From Epiperipatus broadwayi (Eukaryota; Onychophora; Udeonychophora; Euonychophora; Peripatidae), in the NCBI GenBank assembly GCA_028023455.1, contig JAQFVV010000012.1:11322499-11386498 (forward strand): DNA of 64,000 nt, in the 5' to 3' direction. Positions 49,965-62,110 of the stretch are shown here, one piece after another. Within the stretch, counting starts at the first letter, position 1. Every line of letters begins with the position of its first letter. The position numbers and the translations under genes are program-made. The notes beneath the pieces were generated by a model, which saw only the letters and a list, made by a program, of their open reading frames with translations, did not search any database and had not been told where the DNA came from.

Positions 49965-51086
49965 AATTGTGATGAGCATACTTAATGAATTTTCAAAATC
50001 AAACAGGTTCTTTTATACAACTGGCAAAATCCGCGGCTTGGCAATTAGCTACTGGGGAAAAAATGCTCTGTGAATTCCTTGCCACATCAACAGTTTTTCT
50101 AGGAATACCACTATATAAGGCAAAGACCTCAATTAACAGATTTCTCTTCATTAAAACTTTATGAAGTGACAAGGACTAAAGTATTTAATGCTATTACAAT
50201 GTGTATTTTGAACTATTATGCCCCATGGATTGATCTTTATAATATAATAAGTAAAATCTATATTATAGCAAAGAAATATTTATGGGATTAGGCAACAAAC
50301 CTAATTTTGATTTCAACGTTACAGTTACCTATTAATAAAGATGGCCTGAACTTGATTAACCTAAAAGAATATATCATATTTATCAAAGCTAAGACATATA
50401 TAAATATCTTTAAAAGAAAATGTTTCAACCCACCACTCATTGATTTCAATGTCTACAATGAGATAGGTAAAGAAATGAGGTCTTTTTTGCTGACCTGAGA
50501 ATAGCATATATGGATTTACAGGACAACCTAAACATCTTCAGTTTGGAAGGGATTAAATATAGGGAGATAAAAAACAAAAGTGAAAATGTGAAATGTATAC
50601 AAGGGTTTCTATCTGGCTTATTTATAAAAAAATATATTGAAGAAATTACAACTGATATGTGCTTCACAATCTTACATTAGGTTTGTGTTTAGGTTTCTAA
50701 ATGGGTTTCTTCCTACAAAGGCCCTGCTGAATAGTAAGCTCCATATGAACTGAGACCCTATTTGCATGTTATGTAGAGTAAAGGAAGAAAGCTTGTAATA
50801 TTTGTTTAAAGAGTGTAAGGCTTTTTGGCATATCAGAAATCGTGTCTTTCATAAACTAATAATAAATTTAAAGAAAATAGTGAAAAGATATCTTGTGAAC
50901 TTTAATCCACATAATGCTTTGACAATAATACATACATTAAAAACAATATGGACCATAGGATGCCAAATGACTTTTGATAACAAAAAGTGTAATTGGATAA
51001 AGATGCTTGATAAAGATTGGGTCAAATATTTTAACCAATACCTCAAATATCTACCTAAGAAAATTGTCGAGAAAATATGGTGTTGA
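49965..51086 (+). pseudogene. LINE ORF2 C-terminal region with zf-RVT finger
   Basis: Starting from frame-hopped KSNRFFYTTGK and YWGKNAL, the plus strand reads LGIPLYKAKTSINRFLF (about 50100), ILNYYAPWIDLYNIISKIYY (about 50210; the frame shifts within), LPINKDGLNLINLKEY (50325-50375) and FRFLNGFLPTKALLNSKLH (about 50685). A zf-RVT-like finger then reads ICMLCRVKEESL-stop-YLFKEC, in which the usual His is Tyr. The final open frame (50802-51086) contains NHFNPH-like and WVKYFNQYLKYLPKKIVEK stretches and a stop, then the tail. Several nonsense codons and frameshifts make it inactive. The finger and the preceding 'GGL-L-NL' pattern point to the L1/Tx1 group. Confidence 0.7.
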
Positions 51087-51331
51087 TATATGCTGACAGA
51101 TTGCAAAATATGGGATTGCCCCCCTAATGTTGAAAATTTTGTAAAAGAGTTTGATATATAATGATATGATAGGATGGTAGTGATTTTGATGTTAAATGTC
51201 AAATAAAATACTTATTCTGCACTGCATATTGTTAAATCATAACTATTGTTGTTTATTATAAAAATCATAACTATTAATTGTAAAAAGTGTATATATTTTT
51301 GTTTTTTAAATAAAGAATAAATTTTAAATAA

Positions 51332-51488
51332 ATAAAGTTTTTATGCTTTTTTTTGTCAAAGATGATTGTTGAATACATGATTTTGTATTATAATTTGTTT
51401 CTAAAATTGGTATAATTAAAATTGAATACAAAAGTTAATAATTATTATTTAAAAAATACTAATAAAAATCATAAATTCAATAATTATA
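51332..51488 (+). repeat. Right copy of ~155-bp direct repeat flanking a LINE
   Basis: Begins right after the LINE's AATAAA-type tail with AAAGTTTTTATGC and ends TTCAATAATTATA; see the left copy at 49439. It lacks a GATT unit present in the left copy. Confidence 0.8.
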
Positions 51489-52854
51489 TCTAAATACCCC
51501 CACCCTCGTTTTAGTATATTTTAATAAGAAATTAAAACTAATTAGTGTACTTTTCCATATAAACATTCTGAAAAACAAATTAGAAGTTTTCAGTGATTAT
51601 TAATAAGTGCTAAGATATGGATTATAAACTTGCCATAAAATTTTTTGAGTTTATATAGTTTTAATAATTGACAGTTGTTGGTAATACCTATGAGAGCTTT
51701 ATATAACATTATTTTAATGTAATTTATGGCAAAGATATAACTTTTTTTTCTTCTTACAAAACCTAAAGCTTTATTTGATGCAAGTAGACATTAAGTAAAA
51801 TTCACTTGTAGATTACGTGTCAAATCTTATGTAATTATATATTTATGGATTTTAAATTTAAATTCTGTTGAATTAATCATTTTATCATTTCTTTGACTGT
51901 GTATAAACATTTTTTGTATAAATCAGTATTTAATGAAGTTTAACAGTATGTATATGCCATTGCTTATTACTACAGATTTTAACTCATTAATTATGATGTA
52001 GTAGAAGTATTTTTCATTTATGTAAATTTTTAATGATTTTAAATTTGTATATATATATATTTGTCTTGTAATAAAGATCTGAACTGAGTTTATTTAGTTT
52101 AAACTTCTCTATCAAAGTCAAATACTCCACACAGTCTGGATGAGACAAAATCATAATATAATTTTCAACTTCTTTTAAATATTTGAAATTAAAATTTTAA
52201 GGAAGAGAAGCTGAAGATATTTTTTTCTAATATGCTCTGAATCTAGAGATTGTTAAATGTGGTATATAATAATATAGTTTCATATTAAAATTATTGATTT
52301 TATCATTTATTGCATTTATCATTTCTTGTATATTATCTTTACTATTCTTATTTCATAATTGATATTATGAATCTAAAATAATACACCTATTTTTTTAAAA
52401 TCGTATTGTGATTGTCCATTTGATCTTTTTATATTTTTATACTTTTAATTTTCCTCATATTAGGAACTATACATTCCACAGTATAAAGTTTTGTCTATCT
52501 TGTAGCAATTATATTATATTTTTTAGTATCAGATATGTTTATTATTATTTGCATTTTTACTATTTTCAGAATTATATTTAATTTTTTTTTTTTTTTGGGG
52601 GGGGGGGGGTTACTCTTATGAAAGCCAAGATTCTTCATTTGACTCTTTCATAAGACAATTGGTAATCATGTTGATGTCAGATTCTATCTACTATCAGGGA
52701 TTCCATACTCAAAAAGACATCAAATTTGAAAAGGGGGGTATTGATGCTGATTCAGTCATTTTAAACCACTGTACATTATTTTACAATTAATTATGTTGCC
52801 TATTTTGATGAAAATTAAAATTGATAAAATTATTTCATTAGGTATTTTTTATAC
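51489..52854. other. AT-rich noncoding DNA with T/G homopolymer
   Basis: Near 52577-52609 a T run passes directly into an 11-12 G run. No gene. Confidence 0.5.
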
Positions 52855-52857
52855 TTT

Positions 52858-52960
52858 TTGAAGAATATAACAAAATTTATTTTCTCTTTCCTTTTTATTT
52901 CTATACTCTTTAAGAATATGACAAAATTTATTTTCTCTTTACTTTTTATTTCTGTTTTAG
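52858..52960 (+). repeat. Two-copy tandem repeat, period about 51 bp
   Basis: The stretch AAGAATAT(A/G)ACAAAATTTA followed by TTTTCTCTTT(C/A)CTTTTTATTTCT occurs twice in succession (about 52861 and 52912). The two coding-like frames over it are artefacts of the repeat. Confidence 0.75.
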
Positions 52961-52999
52961 AGTTTAATGTTTTGTATAAAACTTTGTACCTTTCTACTG

Positions 53000-54262
53000 C
53001 TACTTCATTCCAATCCAAACAAATAGGAGACATAATATTTGTATCAACATTTTCTTGCTTTATACACAGTTCATTGTTTGATAGACTTCAAAATATTTAT
53101 TTTCTTAATATTTAGAATACAGTATTTGATTTTACTATAATTTTTATATTATTATATAACTGTTTGAATTTAAAAATATATGACTAAATATTATATTTAT
53201 TATTATTTTTTTTTAAAGTAATGATTGTGTGCTTGGAATGTTTAAGGGAGATACTACAAGTATAATGTTTAGCTAATGCTTTTCAGCAGCTATTTATAGT
53301 TTGTTTGAATGTCTCCAAGAACTTCCAGAATGATATCCTTATTGTTTTTGGTTTCAGAGTGTATGTCTGAATGCTGCCAGACTCTTCCAGAATGATACCT
53401 TTACATTTTTGATTTCAGGGTATATGCCATACCGTTAAAATAATATTATTTATTAAAACTATAAGGAAAATGCTAACTCACTACCTTTTTAGTCATCTTG
53501 TTTTCTTCACAGCCTTATTCACACATAACTAACTATTTTATCTTGCCAGTTATTTTGTCAAGAATCTCTCTGATCTTTTTTTTTTCTTTGAATAATTTAT
53601 TTTTCAAGTCTAATCATCAAATCTTAATAGTATCTAAATAAATAAAGCAATTACAATTTAATAAGTTCATTTACAATAATAAAAATTATTTTATTTAACC
53701 TAATATAATACTAATGATGCTGTGATCACATCACACACACTCTTTTCAATATTTGTAAGTTTAGATACACAATTTTTTTAAAAAAAAATGAATTTCTGAC
53801 TATTGAATTAATCTACTATAACAAATATTCTTGCATTTTGCCCATACTATGCCAAAATTTTAATATTCTAGACAATAGTCATCAAATAAAACAACACATA
53901 AGAATATTTTTGATAATCTTCATTCCACACTCAGGATATATAAACTAACAGCATTTCAAAAGCATATTTATGACATGTACAATAGGGCTACATTAATTAA
54001 ACATAGAAAACATTAATAAATCATTTTCTTAATATTAAAATGCTTATAAATTCATCTCAAATATTCTATATCTCATAGTACAGAGCAATATTATAAATAA
54101 ATCTGCAGTAAATTCTTTAGATTTATATGAATGGAATATGGCTAGCTGTAAATATACTCATTAGCAACAAATGATAAATGGATTCATTATAATTCATATT
54201 TAATGGCATAAACATGTATACAATTCTAATTTAACTTTTTAAATCATTCTGCTGGTATAATA
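53000..54262. other. AT-rich noncoding DNA
   Basis: Contains a weak duplicated motif with TCCAGAATGATA (about 53325 and 53388) and GGTTTCAGAGTGTATG/GATTTCAGGGTATATG, period near 64-70 bp. No gene. Confidence 0.45.
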
Positions 54263-54316
54263 AACTATGATTAAGTCTAAATGCTAATAAAATTAACTAT
54301 GATTAAGTCTAAATGC
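54263..54316 (+). repeat. Two-copy tandem repeat, period 32 bp
   Basis: AACTATGATTAAGTCTAAAT followed by GC occurs at 54263 and 54295 without mismatch. Confidence 0.8.
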
Positions 54317-54965
54317 ATACATTATTGACAATAAAATATAAATTATTTTTTCATTGTCTGACTTTAATTCAAAACAAGTTCTCTATTCCATTCTTTTTTC
54401 TCTTTCCCTGCTATAACAGGATTATAAGAAATTTATATATTTAAAATATCTATAACTTCAAAAAGACATTAATAACCTATATTTTATTTATTTACTAATA
54501 TCTTTTCCATGGTTGTACAACATAAACTAACAAATCTAATCCTTCTGCACTAATATACAAATATTTTTATTTACTAATCAATAAATCTATTTAATTTTAA
54601 TGTTAACTGATTTTTAATGTGAATGTTTATAATGTCAATATTTTATTTTACCAATTATCATATTATTTATTTATAATCAGGCAAGTTCTTTTATTATATC
54701 TTTGATTTCTTTAGAAATAATTCAATTCTTTCATATTGCTTTTTGTCTTGTATTGAAATAATAGGATAATATTTTTGAATTACCTTAAAATGAACATATA
54801 AAATATCTTACTTCACATAGTAAATTTCTAATATCATATTTTAAATTTATAGACTATTGACTTATTACTTAATAGTAATAGCTTTGGAATTACTGTATCC
54901 CATCTATTAAGTCTTCACAAATTTTGAAATATGTTTTGATCATATTCAAAAGAAAGCAAAAATTT
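54317..54965. other. AT-rich noncoding DNA
   Basis: No features seen. Confidence 0.5.
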
Positions 54966-55028
54966 ATTGTAAAGTACAAATAAATATTAAAAGGTATTAA
55001 TGTAAAATACAAATAAATATTAAAAAGT

Positions 55029-55084
55029 TATTTCATTCCAATATCAGCCTTTCAAGCTTGAAAGGCTGATATTGGAATGAAATA
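55029..55084. repeat. 56-bp perfect palindrome
   Basis: TATTTCATTCCAATATCAGC and the next 8 bases, ending at the AAG of a central AAGCTT, are followed by their exact complement up to 55084. It has no spacer at all. The right half begins the direct repeat described next. Confidence 0.95.
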
Positions 55085-55455
55085 TAATTGCAAGCATGGT
55101 GCTAAATAAAATATTTGCTTATTTACTCATAATTAAGTTTCAGTAAGAATGACGTTTAGTAAATTCTAAGTAATTACACCAACGTCATTCAGTCAAAAAA
55201 CATGTAAATAGTAATTTAAAGTGAGTATCTACTCACACTCTCTTCAACAGTTCTTCAGATTTGCTCATATAAAAGAATTCGAGTCGTAGGAATAAGAGGG
55301 ATTCTTTTTATTCCTGCATAAATACTATATCTTGGATTGAAGAGGAGAGTATTCATTTATTTAACACTGTCAAAAGGCGTGTGCTCAATTAGCTTGAAAG
55401 GCTGATATTGGAATGAAATATAATTGCAAGCACGGCGCTAGATAAAATATTTGCT
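55032..55455. mobile_element. ~425-bp insertion with 67-bp internal direct repeats and palindromic left edge
   Basis: TAAAAAGTTATT lies on both sides (about 55021-55032 and 55456-55467), as a target duplication would. AGCTTGAAAGGCTGATATTG plus ~47 more bases (to ATATTTGCTTA) occurs at 55055-55121 and 55391-55457, with four differences. Between them is a less AT-rich stretch with TATAAAAG (about 55267) and no ORF. It could be a TRIM-like terminal-repeat element or a rearranged MITE. The class is not resolved. Confidence 0.5.
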
Positions 55456-55467
55456 TAAAAAGTTATT

Positions 55468-58440
55468 GTAAAATGCAAATAAATATTTTTTAAGCAAACT
55501 AATAAAGAAAATTTTAAAAATCACACCCTTTTAAATTATTTTAAAGTGATTTTTATTATTCCACCTCACTATCACTTATAATCAACTCTCTCACTCATGA
55601 TATATATAGAGAGAGATATAATTAAATCTTTAAATGAGTTTTTTTTTTTTTTTTACAAAAGTTATAAAAGAAGTCTATGTAAAAATAAGTAACTTATAAT
55701 CTTTAAATAAGTCTTTTTGAACTTGTGATGTAATTTCTGGTTATGTGTATAAATGTTTCAGATGCCTCTCAAACAATAATACAAATTCTATCTGAACTCT
55801 AGAAAATTTTTAATAATATTGTCAATCTTTTAATGATTCTTAAAAGTACTAAATAAAAGAAAATTTACAATACAGTGAAGCCACAAACTAAGCTATGTCA
55901 ATGCAAACAATCAAAAATATCTATTTTAAAATTTGCAAATTTATTACATTTTATGATAGTTGGGCAGTTATTTTTTACTTCTGAGCACTATATGTGATCA
56001 TGTTTTTTTTTTTAAAAAAAATTAAAATTTATAAATAAATGTTAAATTATGCCAGCAGCCATTCTCTCTAACATCACCAGTGTTCAAGGAGATCATCATT
56101 GGAAAAATTAAGAAAGATAACAATAAAATATTAAAAGAACGGTAACTGATAAAAACCATGGTTATTGACTGTTTCCCTATTTAACTAAGACCTTATCATT
56201 ATCAATATTGTAAGGTCTTAAACTTGAACCATAGCTTAAACTTAAAATATCTTTTGTTACTATAATATTTTTGTATACATGTTCATAGTTACGAGTATAT
56301 ACACACAACAGTTTTATTTATTCATTATTAATAAATTGTTACATTTGTTTTTATTAATCCATTTAGTTTGTGTTTGTAACTCAATCCAAATATATGCTTT
56401 TTATACCCATATACTAGTTAACATCCACAGCCCTCACAAATCCTACAATCCACTTGGGGACATGTTGGGATAGATGGATATAATAATTAATAATGATCGT
56501 TTGTTTAAAAAAAAAAACTCCCCCCCCCCAAAAAAAAAAAAACTTCCAAAAATAAACTTTTTTTTAGTAGATTTGACACCTTTGAGTTTCTTTTTATTGA
56601 AATTGAAAAACAAATAAAATACTTTTGGAAGTACTTGTATTTTTACATTATAAATCATCGTCACCACATTGGTTAATATATATTTGAAATAAAAAATTTA
56701 TTTGAATTTTATTAACCAGTTAACTTATTATTTATTTAAACCAAAATTTGTGGTACACACCTTGAAGATCTAATTATATATGTGTGTATATCTTTGATTG
56801 TATATAGTTGATATCCAAGTTCAAACTTGTATACTGTTATATAAAAACCTGTACTGTGAAAATTTACCATTATATAATTGGCACAACAAACATTTGGGAG
56901 CAGGAGTATCCTTTTATTCTGTTAAATTTCAGTCTTGTATGATACATATTTGTAGAACCAACTTTGTGACTTGAATATTCCCTTTCTTGCATTTAACTTT
57001 AGTTATGTATAGTCATGTACTGGATATGAATAGATTTAGCATATTGTTGTGTATAATAATAAGTAAAATGCAATAAATGTTTGGATTGAGAAAAAAAATT
57101 GTATATTCTAATATTTTATAAAAGCAGCAAGCTCTGTCTATATAGTGTAGCCCTTGGGTTTGCGCAAGACTCCATTTTTTTTTAATTAAATATATAGAGA
57201 TAATGTTTAATAAAAATTTTCCTCATAGTTTGTATTTTTTTTCTTCAATAGACAAACTTTCTAGCCAATGCTAGGTTTGAACCCATATTCATAGGGATTG
57301 TGTACGTTTTACTTAGTAGGCAATCTAAACATTTGTCATTAAAAGATTTCTAAGCAAAAGATTGTTTTATTTAATGCTAATTTATGGGATAATTTAATAT
57401 TAAAGATAGAATTTGTTAGATAAGCAATATTTACACATCATTTAATACTTGGAGTGAAAAGAAGAGAGGGGGGGTGTGATTTATAAAACTACTTTAGAGA
57501 GTGGAAATAGATAGTCATAATTTTACACTGACAAGTTAGAACTAACTAATTCATGAAATTAAATTGTAAAAAAATAATAATAATAATTAAGGATTAGAAT
57601 ATATAACAATCAGTTTAATTAAAAATTGTACATGTGAAACATGTGTGTGTGTATTTAATCTAGTTGTGGATTTTAATCATAAAGTTCACAATTAAATAAT
57701 AATTATTCCTTGTCATCTCGTGGGGAACTCCTTAAAGAAGAAATTAAGTCATTTTGATGGTTTATTCATAGCAGCCAAAATTTCGGTCAAGATTCTGAGT
57801 TTGAAGTTGGGCTGCTATACATTTTTTTATTATTATTAAAGAAAAAGTAAAAGGGAGCTTTCTCTCATTTATTTTGTTCTTTGGAAAGCTTCTCACAGAG
57901 TAGAGTTACTAAAGTAAATCATTAAAGTGATTTAATGATGTCTCTGTGGCACAGAAATTTAAGTTTAAAAATTAATGGATAACTATCCATTGGAATGCAG
58001 ATATGAATTTGGCATGTGGTTTTTTTCAAAAGGGCAGAAAGCTTAAGATAACCAGAAAGAAAAAGAAACAATGGGCAATTAATCAGGAAAACAGACTGAC
58101 CAGATTTTGGAAAGGTCAATGGAAGGTCATGTTGGGAGGAGGGGGGTGAAAGAAGCCAGACACTAAGCTTTGCTGTAAAAGTTTTAAAAGAAACATTTTT
58201 TTTTAAAAGAAAGAAAAAAAGGATTCATTTATTGTTAATTATTTTGTCTGTCTCTTGAAAAACAAACTTTGCCAAATTTAATAATATAAGTATAAAAAAA
58301 AAGACTCTCAAGTAAGGTTTAAGTTAGGTGCACATCATTCTTCTGAAATTAATCAACGTCATGATTGTCTTGCACTAATTTATCAGAAATCGGCAAATGG
58401 TAAAATTTAAACTACAGAAAATAAGAAAATCTAAATTTTG
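55468..58440. other. AT-rich noncoding DNA
   Basis: Homopolymers at about 55640-55655 (T) and 56508-56541 (A then C then A), and a GA-type dinucleotide run at 55609-55617. No supported gene. Confidence 0.5.
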
Positions 58441-58446
58441 ATTTCG

Positions 58447-58505
58447 TATATAAAGCATTAAATCTGAACACTATAATTTCATATAAAGCATTAAATCTGA
58501 ATACT
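58447..58505 (+). repeat. Two-copy tandem repeat, period about 35 bp
   Basis: TATAAAGCATTAAATCTGAA occurs at about 58447 and 58482. Confidence 0.8.
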
Positions 58506-58889
58506 AAGTGAATTGAAAAATACAACAAGAAGTGGACATATATTTAAAATTAAAACAAGTTCTATTCAGCTGTAATACACAGAAACCAAAATGAGGAAAT
58601 CTTCTCAACAGAGTAAAAACTTTGTACATTTTGGCATAGGAATCTAACTCTATCACAAGAACTCTTTCCACATAAACCCATGTGTGCACACAAACAGACC
58701 AAAGAAGAAAAAAAGGAAAAATGGAAACCATAAACCTGAAGGACACCGGAGAACTATTTAAGTATATTTTTATATTTGATATTTATGTAGAACATTTAAT
58801 TTTTTTAAAAAAAGAAAGGAAAAGAATTTTTTATTATTATTTATCATATATATGAATCTAAAAATTAATCAGTGCTAAAATTATAATTA
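58506..58889. other. AT-rich noncoding DNA
   Basis: No features seen; the minus ORF at 58504-58746 has no motif. Confidence 0.5.
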
Positions 58890-59085
58890 TTATTATCATT
58901 TAGGGGTAGATGAAATTAATATCAAGTCATTTTGTATGTGTCTATTAAATGCTTTCATTATTATTATTATTTTGGGGGTAGATGAAATTAATATCAAGTC
59001 ATTTTGTATGTGCCTGTTAAATGCTTTTATTATTATTATCATTTAGGGATAGATGAAATTAATATTAAGATATTAAATGCTTTCC
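58890..59085 (+). repeat. Three-copy tandem repeat, period about 72 bp
   Basis: GATGAAATTAATATCAAGTC begins copies near 58909, 58981 and 59052 (third copy shortened), each joined by an (ATT)n run and a GGGGTA or GGGATA motif. Confidence 0.8.
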
Positions 59086-59089
59086 TTTT

Positions 59090-61408
59090 TTTTTTTATGA
59101 AAAGAGTGAGAGATATTGTTGTGGGAAATGTTTTTTTAATCAGATCAGGAATTTTTGTCAAGTGCTTAGACCTAATGCTATGTTTTATGAAGGTTGCATG
59201 ATTGTTGGGCTAAAATATCATCATTATCCTATAAAAGTGCAGAAAAGTAGTTTTGAAATTTTAATGCGCATTTCTTCTTATTATTATCATAAAAGTAAAG
59301 CTAGATACAAGCTAATTAAGGCTTGGAAATATTATTGGCTCATGTTCTAGTGTACTATTCACAAGAATAATGTACATATGAAAGTTTTACTTGTACAAAT
59401 TGATGTTAGACCTGTATATATGTGGGTGGATGAGTCCCCACCAAGCTAGTGGAGTCATAGTTTAGCTCGCTCCCTAAGATATTTATACTATATTTATAAA
59501 GTATTTAAACACAGTGGAAGAGTTTTCCCACTTAGTTGTTTTCTACATCATAAGATGATTTCTTTATTGATGGCCAGAGGTTAATAGGTAAAACCCAAGT
59601 CTCTTTGTATGATTAGTGATAAAAATCCTAGCATACCTCAACCTTAGTGAAAAGGTTTTCTCTTATTCGGGTCACTGCCTGCCTCATGTTAATGTTGATA
59701 TACCTTACGGGTGTATGAAATATAGCTATTACTAAGCATTACTTGTAAATGTTGGATACAGGGTCGCAAACTCAATTTGATGTCAGGATGAGTGCGGGTA
59801 GTGTGTACTTAAACATTGTTTTGTTGATACATTTTAATTTATCAATAAGAGCCAAGAGTAATAATGTCAGTAAATATTCAAGCAGTGCGTATCTAAAATT
59901 ATCTAATAAATATATCGGCAGCCAGCTGAGAACTTTGCTGGAAAGGTAATATTACTAAAATATTATTATTGTCATAAGAACATGAATATAGTGTGTATGC
60001 ACGTGTGATGGTGATTGAGCTAGATACCAATTCGTTGACATTTGAAAATTAAATAAAATTAACCTAGTCCCACCATACATAAGATATCTCTATTGTAGGC
60101 ATAGGGATAAAATATTTCTATTGTGGAGCATAAGGTGTAGGAATATTAGATTAAAATAATGAAATAAAATTATTAAATTTTATTATGGGAAGCATTACCC
60201 TTAGAAACAAACCAGTAGCTAAAAGCAAACAACACTGGGGGGGGGGGGAGAAATTTAATGTTCGCTATGTTTGGGATAAAAATGAGAACAAAATATATGT
60301 GAAGGTAAATAATATTTTATCTGTCTGATATTAATATTACTTTATGGTAATCCTGATTCCCTAATAATTAAAAATGAATATTTATAGTTTAAAACCTCTT
60401 GACATTATCTATTGATTTAGGGATATTTATTTATTTAGTTTTTTTTATATATATCATAATACGGTTGTAGAACAGGGAAAAGCCATGTGAGTCATCCAGT
60501 GAATGTATATATTATGTATTGAGTTATTGTATGTCAATAAAATGTGTTATTTGTTTTAAATAAAAATTTGCGTACGTCTCAATGTTTTGTGGGTTATTAT
60601 AATCTAGACATCTCAAATCCAATCATACATCAATATGTTATTATTAATAGTTGGATCATTATTTTCGTAAATAATGTCTGGTAAAATTTATTTAAAATGG
60701 TTAATTTTCCGAGCTTATGTAGCATAGCAATACTCAAAATTACCTAATAATTTAATATAGTTGAAATATAAATTATGAATAGAGATGGTTATTGAGTGAT
60801 AGTGGATGCAGTGGGTGGGCATAAAATCCTTTCCCTGTCCGTTGTATTCAAATACCTCTCTAGACGCACTTCTTTATAATTTTACTTTAATTGTGAATAT
60901 GTTTATAATGTATTATTCTAAAAAATTTAATAAGCTTAAATTATTCGAGCTTTAATGTAAATAAACATTAAACTACATTAAAGACGGCCAAGATCCACCT
61001 TGGAGGTGATCATGAGAGGGGTGTTTATCACCAATAATTCATAGCAGCTTGTTCGATCTTCATAATGGGAGAAATGAGCTAGCACAATGGAAAATTTAAT
61101 AGTAAAAGATATAATAATGCAATAGACCTATGAATGTGAGGATGATAGGGGATGGATCAGGAAGGTGGAGATGGATATAGAACTTTTTGTAATCGAACAA
61201 AATTTTAATTGTGACTTTAATGATAGTGAATGGGGAGTGTGCTGAGAACAACCAAGAATTTTTAAGAATATTAATATTATTAATTTTAAGGCATTCTCAG
61301 TGGTCTCTTAATCGATTGATTATTTATTAACCATTCATTAAATATTATTGCTGAAATTTATTAATAAGTTATTGAAATGAGGTTTAACTTCAATATTTTA
61401 TTAAAGTT
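59090..61408. other. Noncoding DNA; may contain the 5' LTR of the retroelement at the window end
   Basis: Less AT-rich than average at 59.40-59.70 and 60.78-61.25 kb, with a G run at 60238-60248. If the primer-site-like sequence at 61411 is real, an LTR should end just before it. The LTR start could not be fixed because the partner LTR lies outside the window. Confidence 0.3.
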
Positions 61409-61410
61409 GC

Positions 61411-61424
61411 AATTTGGTGCCCTG
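61411..61424 (+). other. Candidate primer-binding site
   Basis: TTGGTGCCCTGAC, a TGG-initiated sequence similar in form to retroelement primer sites. It lies about 690 bp before the gag-like ATG at 62111, a reasonable leader length. Confidence 0.35.
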
Positions 61425-62110
61425 ACAAATAAGATTATAGATGTTCTATCCCATAATCATCATCCCAGTAGGCTTTAGAAATACTGCTAGATGGGATTGC
61501 TGAAGCATCCATCGATCCATCCTTAAAACGTTACAAATGGCATGCAACCTGACCGCAAGTGTCTGAGTACCAGATAGATTCAATATAGGTTATAATTAAT
61601 GCATAGTATGGTCGCCCGAGCTGAAATAAATAAATATTACAATTGATCCATAAAGAGGATGTGCGACCATTTGAATAAAGTTATAATTATTATATTTGTA
61701 AACTCTCCCAGTCGTTTTAGTTATATTTGATTCACAACGTGGATGACCGATCAAAAGATTACAAAATACGTTTTATACCAAACAAAATACATTTTATACC
61801 ATTTAATTAAGTTTTATATACAATTTAAATAAGTTAAGTATAAAATTTTAATTTTTGTTATAATAGGAAAGGTAATATTTAATATGCAATAGTATATATA
61901 ATAAATAATATAAATAAACAACGAGGCAGAGGTATATCACATTATTTTGGAGAACATTGTATATAAAAGATTGAGACTCATGTGTGTCTAATTAATGATA
62001 TAATATATATATATATTTAAGTTTGTAAATCTGAAAGATAGTCAGAAAGGAGAAGAAAATTAAATGATAAAAACATATTCAAAACAAAAAGGATAGAAGT
62101 TCAATTAAAT

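Larger units (their letters stand above)
49599..51331. mobile_element. L1/Tx1-type LINE fragment with inverted 5' part
   Basis: The left part (about 49599-49900) encodes reverse-transcriptase motifs on the minus strand. The right part (about 49965-51086) encodes the downstream protein region on the plus strand and ends in an AATAAA-bearing AT-rich tail (about 51308-51331). The whole is framed by ~155-bp direct repeats. An inverted 5' portion joined to a 3' portion in normal sense is the signature of twin priming described for L1-type retrotransposition. The YADD-bearing segment that should lie between the two parts is missing, so the junction also carries a deletion. Confidence 0.75.

Noticed and set aside
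52577-52609. T run followed by G run as a regulatory or telomere-like element
   Set aside because: Simple homopolymers; no telomeric repeat unit, and similar runs occur at 56.5 and 60.24 kb.
59004-59350. Two overlapping 62-65 codon ORFs
   Set aside because: The first starts in the 72-bp tandem repeat; neither has a recognised domain or splice context.
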